Shown: positions 1 to 9,267, numbered from the stretch's first letter. The stretch is 64,000 nt of DNA from Butyrivibrio sp. NC3005 (GCF_000424545.1 NZ_AUKC01000014.1:35260-99259), one strand, 5' to 3'. Made by a program: numbers and translations. Notes: generated from the sequence alone by a model not told the origin.

Positions 1-104
1 GTTTCGTGAGAACAAAAGTCAAGCGGCAAACTGGTCCAAGGCGAAGCCTTTTTAAATGGCCAGTTTGCGTAGTTTTTGGAACGTAGTGACAAAAATTTAT
101 ATAT
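1..104 (+). repeat. Interspersed repeat A, copy 1
   Basis: About 100 bp that recurs almost identically, in reverse complement, at 3910-4020. It contains a small TTC/GAA-loop hairpin (AAGGC-GAA-GCCTT) enclosed by a longer inverted repeat (AAACTGG...CCAGTTT) and ends with ACGTAGTGACAAAAAT. The copy begins at the window edge, so it probably continues to the left. Copies 1 and 2 face each other across the M42 peptidase and glycogen phosphorylase genes. No coding potential is seen. Confidence 0.85.
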
Positions 105-111
105 TGAAAAA

Positions 112-163
112 AGAAAAACCCGATTTGCATTTAGTATTGCAACTATGCAAATCGGTTTTTTTT
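112..163 (-). terminator. Intrinsic terminator, likely bidirectional
   Basis: An 11-bp perfect stem (CCGATTTGCAT / ATGCAAATCGG) is extended by A/T-rich flanks that give a U run on either strand. It sits at the stop codon of the minus-strand M42 peptidase gene. Confidence 0.85.
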
Positions 164-1208
164 AGCAGATATATGAAATAAGGAGTTTGAGAACGTTTTC
201 TGCTCCTTCTTTGTGGCTTCTTTCATAGCCATGAGATGCATATACGCCTGCACCTATAAGCCCGTGTTTGAGATCATTTCCGGAACGAAGAGTTGCTTCA
301 ACATCGCTTCCGTAATGAGGATATACGTCAACTGCATAATCAGCGTTTGATTTTTTGGCAGCAGCTATGAGTCCTTTGACGACATCGTAGTTATATGGGC
401 CTCCGCTGTCTTTAGCACAGATTGAAACCTGTTTTTCTGTACAGGAAAGACCTTCTCCTACACATCCCATATCTACAGAGATTGCTTCGCTGCATCCAGA
501 AGGTACGCTTGAACATCCGCCGTGTCCTACTTCTTCGAATACTGTCACATGTCCATAGATTGCTCTATCAGGGGTTATATCGTTATCTACAAGATATTTT
601 CCAAATCCCAGAAGGATTCCAACGCTGAGTTTATCATCGAGGAATCGGGATTTTATATATCCGCTTTTGGTAACGCGAACGTTAGGTTCAAAGCATACTA
701 TATCGCCTATGCTGATTCCGAGCTTTTCTACGTCTTCTTTGGAATTTACGTCTTCATCAAGTACTACTTCACAGGATTCCCATGTACGTTTGATGTTGTT
801 ATACTCTCCATTTACATGGATTGATGCATTGTTTAACTGGAATGTTCCTTCATAGATTCCGTCGAATTTTGTGACTACGCGCACGTTTTCGGTTTCTGCG
901 TTATTAGGATTCATTCCGCCAAGATTTGTGAGCTGAAGGCGGCCGTTTGATTTGATAGTGGCTACCATTCCGCCAAGTGTATCAGTATGTGCTTCAAGGA
1001 GAAGACCATTTTCTTTATCTTTTCCGCCAAAGTCAATGATTACACCGCCCTTTGTGGTAAGCTTTGTTTCGAATCCGAGTTTGGAGAATTCATCTTTTAC
1101 CCATTTTGCAGCATTCTCTGTGTAGCCTGTCGGGGAGTCTATATTAAGAAGCTGTGTTGTTTTTTCTACGATGAAATCGGTGTATGATTTAAGGTTTATC
1201 TTTTTCAT
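162..1208 (-). CDS. M42 family metallo-aminopeptidase
   Basis: 348 residues, the usual length for the M42 (FrvX/CelM/PepA-type) family of cytosolic, two-metal aminopeptidases that release N-terminal residues from peptides. Visible metal-site motifs in order: EAHTDTLGG (His about residue 74), SRFLDDK (bridging Asp), the catalytic FEEVGHGG pair of glutamates, SVDMG, and ASHGYERSH near the C-terminus. No signal peptide is seen. The gene is monocistronic, transcribed away from the glycogen phosphorylase gene, and ends at a strong terminator. Exact substrate preference cannot be read from the sequence. Confidence 0.9.
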   Translation of the reverse strand: MKKINLKSYTDFIVEKTTQLLNIDSPTGYTENAAKWVKDEFSKLGFETKLTTKGGVIIDFGGKDKENGLLLEAHTDTLGGMVATIKSNGRLQLTNLGGMNPNNAETENVRVVTKFDGIYEGTFQLNNASIHVNGEYNNIKRTWESCEVVLDEDVNSKEDVEKLGISIGDIVCFEPNVRVTKSGYIKSRFLDDKLSVGILLGFGKYLVDNDITPDRAIYGHVTVFEEVGHGGCSSVPSGCSEAISVDMGCVGEGLSCTEKQVSICAKDSGGPYNYDVVKGLIAAAKKSNADYAVDVYPHYGSDVEATLRSGNDLKHGLIGAGVYASHGYERSHKEGAENVLKLLISYIC

Positions 1209-1404
1209 TTTGCTACTCCTTTGTTTATGTCAGACTTTATCTAAACAGTACCACTTTAGCACATTTATCTGTGATTGGATAGAAGCGAGTGGCAATTGCC
1301 GAAAAAACGATGTATAATTAACTATAAATTAAGAAAAACTATAGTTTTCATAAATTTATCCGATATATTGTTTGTAACTGTGTTTTATATTTGAGGAGGC
1401 AGTG

Positions 1405-3882
1405 ATGGCAGAGAAAGAGTTATCATTCGACAAAGAATTATTTAAACGCAGTGTGCTTTATAATATTAAAACTTTGTACAGACGCACACTTGAAGAGGCG
1501 ACTCCGCAGCAGATTTATCAGGCTACGGCTTATGCAATCAAGGATCAGATAATTGATTATTGGATGGATACCCAGAAAGCTATAGAAGAAAGAGACCCTA
1601 AAACTGTTTACTATATGTCCATGGAATTTCTTATGGGAAGGGCTCTTGGCAACAACTTAATTAACCTTAAGGCTTATGAGGGGGTTCAGGAGGTTATGGA
1701 TGAGCTGGGCATTGACTTGGATCTTATCGAAGATCAGGAGCCTGACCCTGCGCTTGGTAACGGCGGTCTTGGTAGACTTGCAGCATGCTTTTTGGATTCT
1801 CTTGCTACTCTTGGTTATCCTGCATATGGATGTGGCATTAGATATAAATATGGTATGTTCCGTCAGGAGATTCATGATGGTTATCAGGTAGAAAAGCCGG
1901 ATGATTGGCTTGTTAATGGTAATCCGTTTGAACTTAGGCGCCCTGAGTATGCCAAAATCGTTAAATTTGGCGGATATGTAAATTCATTTACTGATGAAAA
2001 CGGGCGCATGATTTTTCGTCAGGAGGGTTATACTGCTGTTCGTGCGATTCCTTATGATCTTCCAGTTATTGGATATGGTAATGGTGTAATTGATACTCTT
2101 CGTATATGGGATGCTGAACCTATTAATAGTTTCCAGCTTGATTCATTTGACAAAGGTGATTATCAGAAGGCTGTTGAGCAGGAGAATCTTGCCAGTCAGA
2201 TTTGTGAGGTTTTATATCCTAATGACAATCATATAGCTGGAAAAGAGCTTAGATTAAAACAGCAGTATTTCTTTATTTCTGCTTCTGTTCAGACGGCAGT
2301 TCAGAAATATATGAAGAATCATAATGATATTAGAAAGTTCTATGAAAAGAATTTGTTCCAGCTTAATGATACGCATCCAACTGTTGCGGTTGCTGAGCTT
2401 ATGCGTGTTCTTATGGACGACTATTTCCTTTCATGGGAAGATGCATGGGAAGTTACTACTAAGACTTGCTGCTATACTAATCATACTATTATGGCAGAAG
2501 CACTTGAGAAATGGCCTGTTGATCTGTTCCAGAGACTTCTTCCTAGAATTTATCAGATTGTAGATGAAATCAATCGTCGTTTCTGCAATCAGATTATTCA
2601 GACTTATTCACATATGTCTGATCATAGCATCGATGTGGATGAAAAGATTCGCAAGATGGCTATTATTTATGATAATCAGGTTAAGATGGCACACCTTGCA
2701 ATCGTTGGTGGTCATAGTGTAAATGGTGTTGCAAAGCTTCATACTGAGATTCTCAAGAAGAGAGAGCTTAAGGATTTCTATGAGATGATGCCTGAGAAGT
2801 TCAATAATAAGACTAATGGCATTACACAAAGACGTTTCCTTCTTCATGCTAATCCAAAGCTTGCCAAGTGGGTTACCAAGAAGATTGGTGATGGATGGAT
2901 AACTGATTTGTCACAGCTTTCTGGGCTTAAGAAATCGGTAGATGTGGCTAAGGCTCAGAAGGAATTCATGGATATCAAACGTGAGAACAAGGTTCGTTTA
3001 TCCAAATATATTTTGGCTCATAATGGTATAACAGTTGATCCTGATTCTATTTTTGATTGTCAGGTTAAACGTCTCCATGAGTACAAGAGGCAGCTCCTTA
3101 ATATTCTTCATGTTATCTATTTGTATGATCAGATAAAGAAGAATCCTAAGATGAAGATGCAAAAGGAAACTTTTATTTTCGGTGCCAAGGCAGCAGCAGG
3201 ATACAGAAATGCGAAGCTTACTATTAAGCTTATTAACGCTGTGGCAGATGTTGTGAATAACGATTCTGATGTTGATGGCAGGATAAAGGTTGTTTTCATA
3301 GAAGATTATCGTGTTTCCAATGCTGAGCTTATTTTTGCGGCAGCTGATGTATCTGAACAGATTTCTACTGCCAGCAAGGAAGCATCCGGTACCGGTAACA
3401 TGAAGATGATGTTAAATGGTGCGGTTACTCTTGGTACTATGGATGGTGCCAATGTTGAGATTGTGCAGGAGGTTGGAGAAGAGAATGCATTTATCTTCGG
3501 TCTAAGTTCGGATGAAGTTATTGAGCATGAACGTTTGTGTGATTACAGACCTGAAGATATTTATAACAAAAATCAGGAGATTAAGCGTATTGTAGATCAT
3601 CTTGTTGATGGAACTTTCTCTAAGGATCGTGAACTGTTTAGACCATTGTGGAATTCACTTCTTAATACTAAGGATTCTGCAAGAGCTGATACCTATTTTA
3701 TCCTGAAGGATTTTGAGTCCTATAAGGATGCTCAAGAGAGAGTTCGTGAGGCATATGGTGACAAGAAGAAATGGGCACACATGGCTATGATGCAGACCGC
3801 ATGCTGTGGAAAATTCTCTTCTGACCGTACTATTCAGGAATACGTTGATGAAATCTGGTACCTGGATAAAGTTGAGAATTGA
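1405..3882 (+). CDS. glgP: Glycogen/alpha-glucan phosphorylase
   Basis: About 825 residues, the normal length for a GT35 phosphorylase, which splits alpha-1,4-glucans with phosphate to give glucose-1-phosphate using pyridoxal phosphate. The N-terminal half has NGGLGRLAACFLDS; the C-terminal half has the PLP-lysine signature EASGTGNMK followed by MLNGAVTLGTMDGANVE. KMMLNGA replaces the more common KFMLNGA. The ATG at 1405 is chosen because AGGAGG at 1394-1399 is spaced correctly for it; a GTG one codon earlier is too close. Repeat A follows 27 bp after the stop codon. Role: mobilising stored or internalised glucan in the cytosol. Confidence 0.96.
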   Translation: MAEKELSFDKELFKRSVLYNIKTLYRRTLEEATPQQIYQATAYAIKDQIIDYWMDTQKAIEERDPKTVYYMSMEFLMGRALGNNLINLKAYEGVQEVMDELGIDLDLIEDQEPDPALGNGGLGRLAACFLDSLATLGYPAYGCGIRYKYGMFRQEIHDGYQVEKPDDWLVNGNPFELRRPEYAKIVKFGGYVNSFTDENGRMIFRQEGYTAVRAIPYDLPVIGYGNGVIDTLRIWDAEPINSFQLDSFDKGDYQKAVEQENLASQICEVLYPNDNHIAGKELRLKQQYFFISASVQTAVQKYMKNHNDIRKFYEKNLFQLNDTHPTVAVAELMRVLMDDYFLSWEDAWEVTTKTCCYTNHTIMAEALEKWPVDLFQRLLPRIYQIVDEINRRFCNQIIQTYSHMSDHSIDVDEKIRKMAIIYDNQVKMAHLAIVGGHSVNGVAKLHTEILKKRELKDFYEMMPEKFNNKTNGITQRRFLLHANPKLAKWVTKKIGDGWITDLSQLSGLKKSVDVAKAQKEFMDIKRENKVRLSKYILAHNGITVDPDSIFDCQVKRLHEYKRQLLNILHVIYLYDQIKKNPKMKMQKETFIFGAKAAAGYRNAKLTIKLINAVADVVNNDSDVDGRIKVVFIEDYRVSNAELIFAAADVSEQISTASKEASGTGNMKMMLNGAVTLGTMDGANVEIVQEVGEENAFIFGLSSDEVIEHERLCDYRPEDIYNKNQEIKRIVDHLVDGTFSKDRELFRPLWNSLLNTKDSARADTYFILKDFESYKDAQERVREAYGDKKKWAHMAMMQTACCGKFSSDRTIQEYVDEIWYLDKVEN

Positions 3883-3909
3883 TTGTTTTTGTGAGAATAG
3901 GATACATTT

Positions 3910-4041
3910 GACAAAAATTTATAGATTTTTGTCACTACGTTCCAAAAACTACGCAAACTGGCCATTTGAAAAGGCTTCGCCTTGGACCAGTTTGCCACTT
4001 GACTTTTGTTCTCACGAAACTCGCAGTAAATGCGAGTTTCT
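3910..4041 (-). repeat. Interspersed repeat A, copy 2, with adjoining palindrome
   Basis: Positions 3910-4020 are the reverse complement of repeat A copy 1 with only a few substitutions. The element runs directly into a perfect 10-bp stem with a 5-nt loop (GAAACTCGCA / TGCGAGTTTC, 4016-4040). A diverged relative at 30811-30886 keeps the same order: a TTC-loop hairpin, the string TGTTCTCACGAAA, then a stem whose two arms have both changed (TCCGCA / TGCGGA). Paired changes in both arms suggest the structure matters. Confidence 0.85.
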
Positions 4042-4050
4042 GATTATAAG

Positions 4051-4186
4051 TGACAAGAAGTCATGACTTCTTGCTGAGATTTAGGATAATCATCAGCAAG
4101 AATCCTACTTCGCAGGACAAAATTTGTCTTAACGACGAATTTTGGTCTGGTACGGTTCTTGATTTTCCTGATGAAAACAAGAAACT
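4051..4186 (+). repeat. Interspersed repeat B, copy 1 (multi-hairpin)
   Basis: About 130 bp shared with 12431-12563 (inverted) and 52950-53077. It reads as four consecutive hairpins: TTCTTGCTGA/TCAGCAAGAA, TCCTAC-TTC-GCAGGA, CAAAATTTGTC-TTAAC-GACGAATTTTG, and GGTTCTTG/CAAGAAAC around the conserved loop ATTTTCCTGATGAAAA. The last stem is GGTTATTG/CAATAACC in the other two copies, so the A-to-C change in one arm is matched by T-to-G in the other. This copy alone has an extra 20-bp palindrome, CAAGAAGTCATGACTTCTTG, at its left end. Confidence 0.9.
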
Positions 4187-4236
4187 ATATGATGTTACTG
4201 CTTACATATATAGGCGTGTAAGCGGTAACATCATAT
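4187..4236. repeat. 20-bp hairpin with 10-nt loop
   Basis: The arms ATATGATGTTACTGCTTACA (4187-4206) and 4217-4236 are complementary over 20 positions with a single G.T pair. It directly follows repeat B copy 1 and precedes the hydratase gene. No U run follows, so it is not a classic terminator. Confidence 0.85.
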
Positions 4237-4355
4237 TATTGTTAATAGATTTTGGAGTCAGATTTAATAAAGTTGCATACAAGCGGTGTATTCTGTTATA
4301 CTTATGAAGAATGCAGACTTTACCAATTTACACCAATGAAGTAGGAGGAGAAATT

Positions 4356-6656
4356 ATGATAAAAACGTTTAATTGTGGTGCGTATCTTATAGATGGCAGA
4401 GATTTGATTTGCGATGAAGACGCTGCAGTATCTGAACTTGGTTCCAAGTATGGGATTACAGAAAGCAAAGAAGAAGCAAAGAAGAACACTATTGCATATG
4501 ATATTCTGAAAAATCACAATGTTTCAGGTTCTATGGAGCAGTTAAATATTAAGTTTGACAAACTTACAAGCCATGATATCACATATGTAGGCATTATTCA
4601 GACTGCAAGAGCTTCAGGTCTTACAAAGTTCCCTATTCCATATGTTCTTACTAACTGTCATAACTCTCTTTGTGCTGTTGGTGGTACTATAAATGAAGAT
4701 GATCACATGTTTGGTCTTACTGCTGCAAAGAAATACGGCGGTATCTATGTTCCACCTCATCAGGCTGTTATTCATCAGTTTGCAAGAGAGATGCTGGCAG
4801 TTTGTGGCGGTATGATTCTGGGTTCTGATTCTCATACCCGTTATGGTGCTCTTGGTACTATGGCTATGGGTGAAGGCGGACCTGAGCTTGTAAAACAGCT
4901 TCTTGGTCAGACTTATGATATCAGTATGCCTGAGGTTGTTGCTATTTTCCTTGAAGGTGAAGTTGTTCACGGTGTGGGTCCTCAGGACGTTGCACTTGCT
5001 ATTATAGGTGAAGTATTTAAATCCGGTTTTGTTAAGAATAAGGTTATGGAATTTGTAGGTCCTGGAGTATCAAAGCTTTCAGCTGATTTTAGAATCGGCA
5101 TAGATGTTATGACTACAGAGACTACATGTTTGTCCTCTATCTGGCAGACAGATGATAAGATTAAGCAGTTCTATGAGATTCACGGAAGAAAAGAGGATTA
5201 CAGAGAGCTTAAACCAGGAAGAGTAGCATACTATGACAAGGTTGTAAAGGTTGATCTTTCCAGTATAAAACCTATGATTGCTATGCCGTTCCATCCTTCC
5301 ATGGCGTATGAAATTGATTTTGTGAATGCAAATTTAGAGCAGATGCTTCATGAAGTTGAAGAGCGTGCCAAGGTTAGCTTTGGTGATAAGATTTCTTATT
5401 CTCTTAAAGATAAAATTGTTGATGGTAAGCTTTTGGTTGATCAGGGTATTATTGCTGGCTGCGCTGGTGGCGGTTTTGAGAATATTTGTGCGGCAGCAGA
5501 TATTATGAAGGGTAAGTTTATTGGTGATGATAAATTTACTATGTCTGTTTATCCTGCATCTACACCTATTTATATGGAACTTCTCAGAAATGGTGTTGCT
5601 GCATCACTTTTGGAAACAGGTACTATTCTAAAGACAGCATTTTGCGGACCATGTTTTGGAGCTGGAGATACTCCTGCAAACAATGCATTTAGTATACGTC
5701 ATTCCACTCGTAACTTCCCTAACAGAGAAGGTTCTAAGGTTCAGAACGGACAAATTTCTTCTGTTGCACTTATGGATGCCCGTTCAATTGCTGCTACAGC
5801 TGCAAATAAAGGTTTTCTTACTCCTGCAACAGAATTTGATGGAACATTTAATGAGTATACTTACCATTTTGATTCAAAGATTTATGCAAACAGAGTCTTT
5901 GATTCAAAGGGTGTTGCTGATGAGAATACTCAAATACAGTTTGGTCCAAATATTAAGGACTGGCCAAAGATGGTAGCACTTACAAACAACCTTCTTCTCA
6001 AGGTGGTATCTGAGATTCATGATCCGGTTACTACAACAGATGAGCTTATTCCTTCTGGCGAAACTTCATCTTACAGATCCAATCCTCTTGGACTTGCTGA
6101 GTTTACTCTTTCAAGAAAAGACCCAGAATATGTTGGAAGGGCTAAGGAGGTTTATGCTCAGGAGATTAAGAGACGTGAGAATACTCCGTTTGATGAGCTT
6201 GACTTAGATACTGCTTTAGCAATAAAAGCTATACTGTCTAAGTATCCTGATGTTAACTGTGCTAATACGGGTATTGGTTCTACTATTTTTGCAGTAAAGC
6301 CGGGCGATGGTTCAGCCAGAGAGCAGGCTGCATCCTGTCAGAAAGTTCTAGGCGGATGGGCTAATATTGCAAATGATTATGCAACAAAACGTTACAGAAG
6401 TAATCTTATTAACTGGGGTATGCTTCCTCTTATTATCAAGGAAGGTGAGCTTCCATTTACAAACCTTGATTATGTATTCCTTCCGGATATTAGAAAAGAG
6501 GTTGAGGATAAGGCAGACGCTATTAAGGCTGTAGCTGTTACGAAGGATGGCCTTAAGGAATTTACTATGACTCTTGGAAGTCTTACAGACCATGAGCGTA
6601 GAATTATTCTTGATGGATGTCTTATCAACTACAATAGAGAATTAGCTAACAAGTAA
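4356..6656 (+). CDS. Aconitase-superfamily hydratase (YbhJ-like)
   Basis: About 766 residues with aconitase-fold signatures: TNCHNSLCAVGG, LGSDSHTRYGALG, GCAGGGFENI, and FCGPCFGAGDTP followed by SIRHSTRNFPNREGS, which carry candidate Fe-S cysteines and substrate arginines. The length and overall pattern fit the uncharacterised YbhJ-type branch rather than housekeeping AcnA/AcnB or LeuC. Substrate is unknown; a dehydration/rehydration of a hydroxy-acid is expected for the family. The ATG at 4356 is preceded by GTAGGAGGAG; an upstream in-frame ATG at 4311 lacks a ribosome binding site. Confidence 0.8.
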   Translation: MIKTFNCGAYLIDGRDLICDEDAAVSELGSKYGITESKEEAKKNTIAYDILKNHNVSGSMEQLNIKFDKLTSHDITYVGIIQTARASGLTKFPIPYVLTNCHNSLCAVGGTINEDDHMFGLTAAKKYGGIYVPPHQAVIHQFAREMLAVCGGMILGSDSHTRYGALGTMAMGEGGPELVKQLLGQTYDISMPEVVAIFLEGEVVHGVGPQDVALAIIGEVFKSGFVKNKVMEFVGPGVSKLSADFRIGIDVMTTETTCLSSIWQTDDKIKQFYEIHGRKEDYRELKPGRVAYYDKVVKVDLSSIKPMIAMPFHPSMAYEIDFVNANLEQMLHEVEERAKVSFGDKISYSLKDKIVDGKLLVDQGIIAGCAGGGFENICAAADIMKGKFIGDDKFTMSVYPASTPIYMELLRNGVAASLLETGTILKTAFCGPCFGAGDTPANNAFSIRHSTRNFPNREGSKVQNGQISSVALMDARSIAATAANKGFLTPATEFDGTFNEYTYHFDSKIYANRVFDSKGVADENTQIQFGPNIKDWPKMVALTNNLLLKVVSEIHDPVTTTDELIPSGETSSYRSNPLGLAEFTLSRKDPEYVGRAKEVYAQEIKRRENTPFDELDLDTALAIKAILSKYPDVNCANTGIGSTIFAVKPGDGSAREQAASCQKVLGGWANIANDYATKRYRSNLINWGMLPLIIKEGELPFTNLDYVFLPDIRKEVEDKADAIKAVAVTKDGLKEFTMTLGSLTDHERRIILDGCLINYNRELANK

Positions 6657-6702
6657 ACTTGCTTTTATGCAAGAAGTCATAATTAAAAAATAGGGGGATA
6701 AA

Positions 6703-8325
6703 ATGTATTGTTCTAATGCATTTATCAAAAAACTATTATGGGGAAGCGGGAAATGTGGCTGTAAAAGGCCACATTTTTTCCCTGTGCTTATTTCTTTATT
6801 CATATCATCTTCTGTCATTTTGTCTGGATGCAAAGATGATTCCAAAGATGAAGGTACTAGGAAAAAGATTGCAGACAGTTCGTATATGAACAGTCTTGAA
6901 GAGGAGGATCCTGCTCTTAGTCTTGTCCAAAATGAGTTTACGATTTCTCCTAAAATTGTGCTCAATCAGGATGGTTATCAGGTTGGGGCTGAGAAAACTA
7001 TTCTTTTTATCGGAAAAACGTTCCCTGAGACTTTCGAAATAAGGCGAATTGAGGATGATTCTGTGGCTTTCACTGGGTCTATAGGTGCATCAAAGCATAG
7101 CGATGAACTTGATAGAGAGGTGGCTTTTGCTACATTTACAGATTTTCAGTCGGAGGGTGATTATTACGTTTATGCGGATACATTAGGGGATTCCTGCGCT
7201 TTTTCTATTCGAAATGATGCTTATGATATTTTATACAAACAGGCAAGTAAATCTGTTTATTATTCAAGGTGTGGAACGGATTTCGGTGAAGATGAGGAGA
7301 GGGATTCCAGAAAGCTGAAAGATGGTTGTCATACAAATGAAGCTTTTACAAAAGAAGACAATTCTGTAAAAAAGAATGTTAGTGGAGGGTGGCATACTGA
7401 TAGCAAGGGTAACAGAGATGTCCGAACAGGGTGCCGGATTTTGAATAATATGCTGTTATCGTATGAGCTTAATAGTGGAGCTTTCGGAGATGATGCAGGA
7501 ATTAAGGAAACTGGTAACGGTATTCCGGATATTCTTGATGAAGCATTTTATGAGGCTAAGTGGCTTCTAAAGATGCAGGATGCGGTATCAGGGAAGGTGT
7601 ATGAGAGTGCAATAACTGATGGTGAGAAGATTGTACTTATTCCTTTTAATGAAAATACTGCTATGGAATGTGCAGGTAGCCTTGCCTGGTTTTCTAATCT
7701 ATACAGAAAGTATAATGCTCAATTTGCAGATGAATGCCTAAGTGCAGCAAAAAAAGCTTTTCTAAGCGTTGATGCGTCTTCTAAAAATATTGAAGAGGAA
7801 ACTAGGTTTTTTGCAGCAGTGGAATTGTACAGAATAACGGGTGATGGGGCGTATTCATCTGTTATAAATCCTTTTCTTAAAAGATCGGACTATTATCAGA
7901 GAATAATGGAAAATGATGAGATTTTTCTGGGGGATATCTGCTATCTTATGACCAGCCAGAAGGTTAATAAAAAGGTTTGCGCGAAGATAATAAATGCTCT
8001 GATGGTAGAAGCCGAGAAGGTTGCTACAGCCACTAAGACATCCGAGTTTAAAACTTCTGTGAAAAATCTTGATGCTCAGAAATTACTCAATAATGTCAGG
8101 TGTATGGTTGTAACAGAACATATTTTATCCAGTAATGAATACACTAAGATTTTGGAAGATCAACTGCATTATATTCTGGGTAGAAATGAACTTGGGGTTA
8201 ATCTGGTGCAGACAGATTCGGAGTTTTCATATAAGAATTTGAAAGATTATGAGCTTTTGGGTGTTATGGATAATTTATATTTAAATTCAGAGTTTTTGGT
8301 TCTTCTTGGAACAATGAGGCGATGA
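6703..8325 (+). CDS. GH9-like lipoprotein, apparently degenerate
   Basis: 540 residues. A hydrophobic stretch ends in the lipobox LSGC (about residues 27-46), so the mature protein should be membrane-anchored outside the cell. Next comes an Ig-like N-terminal domain (PKIVLNQDGYQ...), then a GH9-type (alpha/alpha)6 barrel recognised by NGIPDILDEA, AKWLLKMQD and HYILGRNELGVN. Where active GH9 enzymes have GGW-x-DAGD, this one reads GGWHTDSKGNRD, and the C-terminal catalytic-Glu region reads MDNLYLNSEF. Both changes suggest lost or altered cellulase activity, so it may bind rather than cut polysaccharide. A strong terminator-like hairpin lies inside the first 30 codons. The ribosome binding site is GGGGGAT before ATG 6703. 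Confidence 0.7.
   Translation: MYCSNAFIKKLLWGSGKCGCKRPHFFPVLISLFISSSVILSGCKDDSKDEGTRKKIADSSYMNSLEEEDPALSLVQNEFTISPKIVLNQDGYQVGAEKTILFIGKTFPETFEIRRIEDDSVAFTGSIGASKHSDELDREVAFATFTDFQSEGDYYVYADTLGDSCAFSIRNDAYDILYKQASKSVYYSRCGTDFGEDEERDSRKLKDGCHTNEAFTKEDNSVKKNVSGGWHTDSKGNRDVRTGCRILNNMLLSYELNSGAFGDDAGIKETGNGIPDILDEAFYEAKWLLKMQDAVSGKVYESAITDGEKIVLIPFNENTAMECAGSLAWFSNLYRKYNAQFADECLSAAKKAFLSVDASSKNIEEETRFFAAVELYRITGDGAYSSVINPFLKRSDYYQRIMENDEIFLGDICYLMTSQKVNKKVCAKIINALMVEAEKVATATKTSEFKTSVKNLDAQKLLNNVRCMVVTEHILSSNEYTKILEDQLHYILGRNELGVNLVQTDSEFSYKNLKDYELLGVMDNLYLNSEFLVLLGTMRR
6745..6785 (+). terminator. Terminator-like hairpin inside the start of the GH9-like gene
   Basis: AAATGTGGC / GCCACATTT with an 8-nt loop, followed by further T residues. 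The shape is that of an intrinsic terminator for the preceding hydratase gene, yet it lies within codons 15-28 of the downstream reading frame. Confidence 0.6.
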
Positions 8326-8327
8326 AA

Positions 8328-8376
8328 ATGGCGCAACCTTGATTTTGGAGTTTTTCCATAAATTAAGGTTGCGCCA
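8328..8376. terminator. Terminator between converging genes
   Basis: A long stem, TGGCGCAACCTTGATTT / AAATTAAGGTTGCGCCA, with one or two mismatches, sits between the GH9-like gene (+) and plsC (-). It is followed by a T-rich run and can serve both directions. Confidence 0.85.
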
Positions 8377-8385
8377 GTATTTTTA

Positions 8386-9111
8386 TTATTTGTTTTTTTG
8401 ATATGCTTCTAAGATGATGTCATGGAAATATTTGTCGATATTTTTTTTCTGATCATCTTCAAGTTCGTTATATCTTCTTGGAGGAAGGTATTCGATTGTG
8501 ACTTTCTGCCCTTTAATAAATGGGAGATGGTCTTCGAATACTTCTCTGGTGCGTGTTACAACTACAGGAACAACGGGACAGTTAGTGCGCTGGGCTGGTT
8601 TGAAACTTCCTTTGTGGAACTCTAACATATCATTGTCTGTGGTGTTTCTTGTTCCTTCTGGATAGATGGTAATGGATATGCCGGATTTTATTTTATTAAT
8701 GGCATTTACGATTACTTTTGCGCTTTGTTTTATATCTTTTCTATCCATAAATTCGCAGTCAAGCAGTTTCATCCACCATGAAAGAACCGGTACTTTCAGG
8801 ATTTCTTTTTTGGCAATATATCCTGTTGGATTTGGCACGAGCGGATAGCTTACGACGATATCGAAGAAGCTTCTATGGTTCCCGACGAAAAGAACAGGTT
8901 CGCCTGTAGGTACGTTTTCTTTGCCTATAACTGTCAAATGAATTCCGGACAGAAATGTTATGACTCTAAATGCCCAGGATACTATTGCAAGGGAACTTTT
9001 TTTCATAGTCATTGGAGAAAAATGCCCAATGATAAGTTCAATTCCTATTATCGGAATTGAGACGAGAAGAAAAGTTACAAGGAATAAAAAAACAAGTATC
9101 AGTCTTATCAT
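8386..9111 (-). CDS. plsC: 1-acyl-sn-glycerol-3-phosphate acyltransferase
   Basis: 241 residues. The first 30 or so are hydrophobic (membrane anchor). The acyltransferase block HX4D is seen as GNHRSFFD, and the glycerophosphate-binding block as YPEGTRN. This family adds the second acyl chain to lysophosphatidic acid to make phosphatidic acid at the inner face of the cytoplasmic membrane. It diverges from pyrC; the 150-bp gap holds both promoters. Confidence 0.92.
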   Translation of the reverse strand: MIRLILVFLFLVTFLLVSIPIIGIELIIGHFSPMTMKKSSLAIVSWAFRVITFLSGIHLTVIGKENVPTGEPVLFVGNHRSFFDIVVSYPLVPNPTGYIAKKEILKVPVLSWWMKLLDCEFMDRKDIKQSAKVIVNAINKIKSGISITIYPEGTRNTTDNDMLEFHKGSFKPAQRTNCPVVPVVVTRTREVFEDHLPFIKGQKVTIEYLPPRRYNELEDDQKKNIDKYFHDIILEAYQKNK

Positions 9112-9154
9112 ATTTACCTCAATTTCGCTATTAAATATTTTTTTGTTGTGGTAT

Positions 9155-9194
9155 TATAATTTAAGTTTTGTTTTGAATGTTTACTCAAAACAAA
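9155..9194 (+). promoter_or_regulatory. -10 box and inverted repeat ahead of pyrC
   Basis: TATAAT at 9155-9160 is followed by a perfect 10-bp inverted repeat TTTGTTTTGA / TCAAAACAAA (9167-9176 and 9185-9194, 8-nt spacer) near the expected start of transcription. It could be an operator or a short 5' RNA hairpin. No convincing -35 box is visible. Confidence 0.45.
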
Positions 9195-9267
9195 GTGTAT
9201 TTCCATTCTTTTAATTATAAGTGAATGACAGGTTAATTACAATATTAACTTGTGCATGGAGGTTTCA

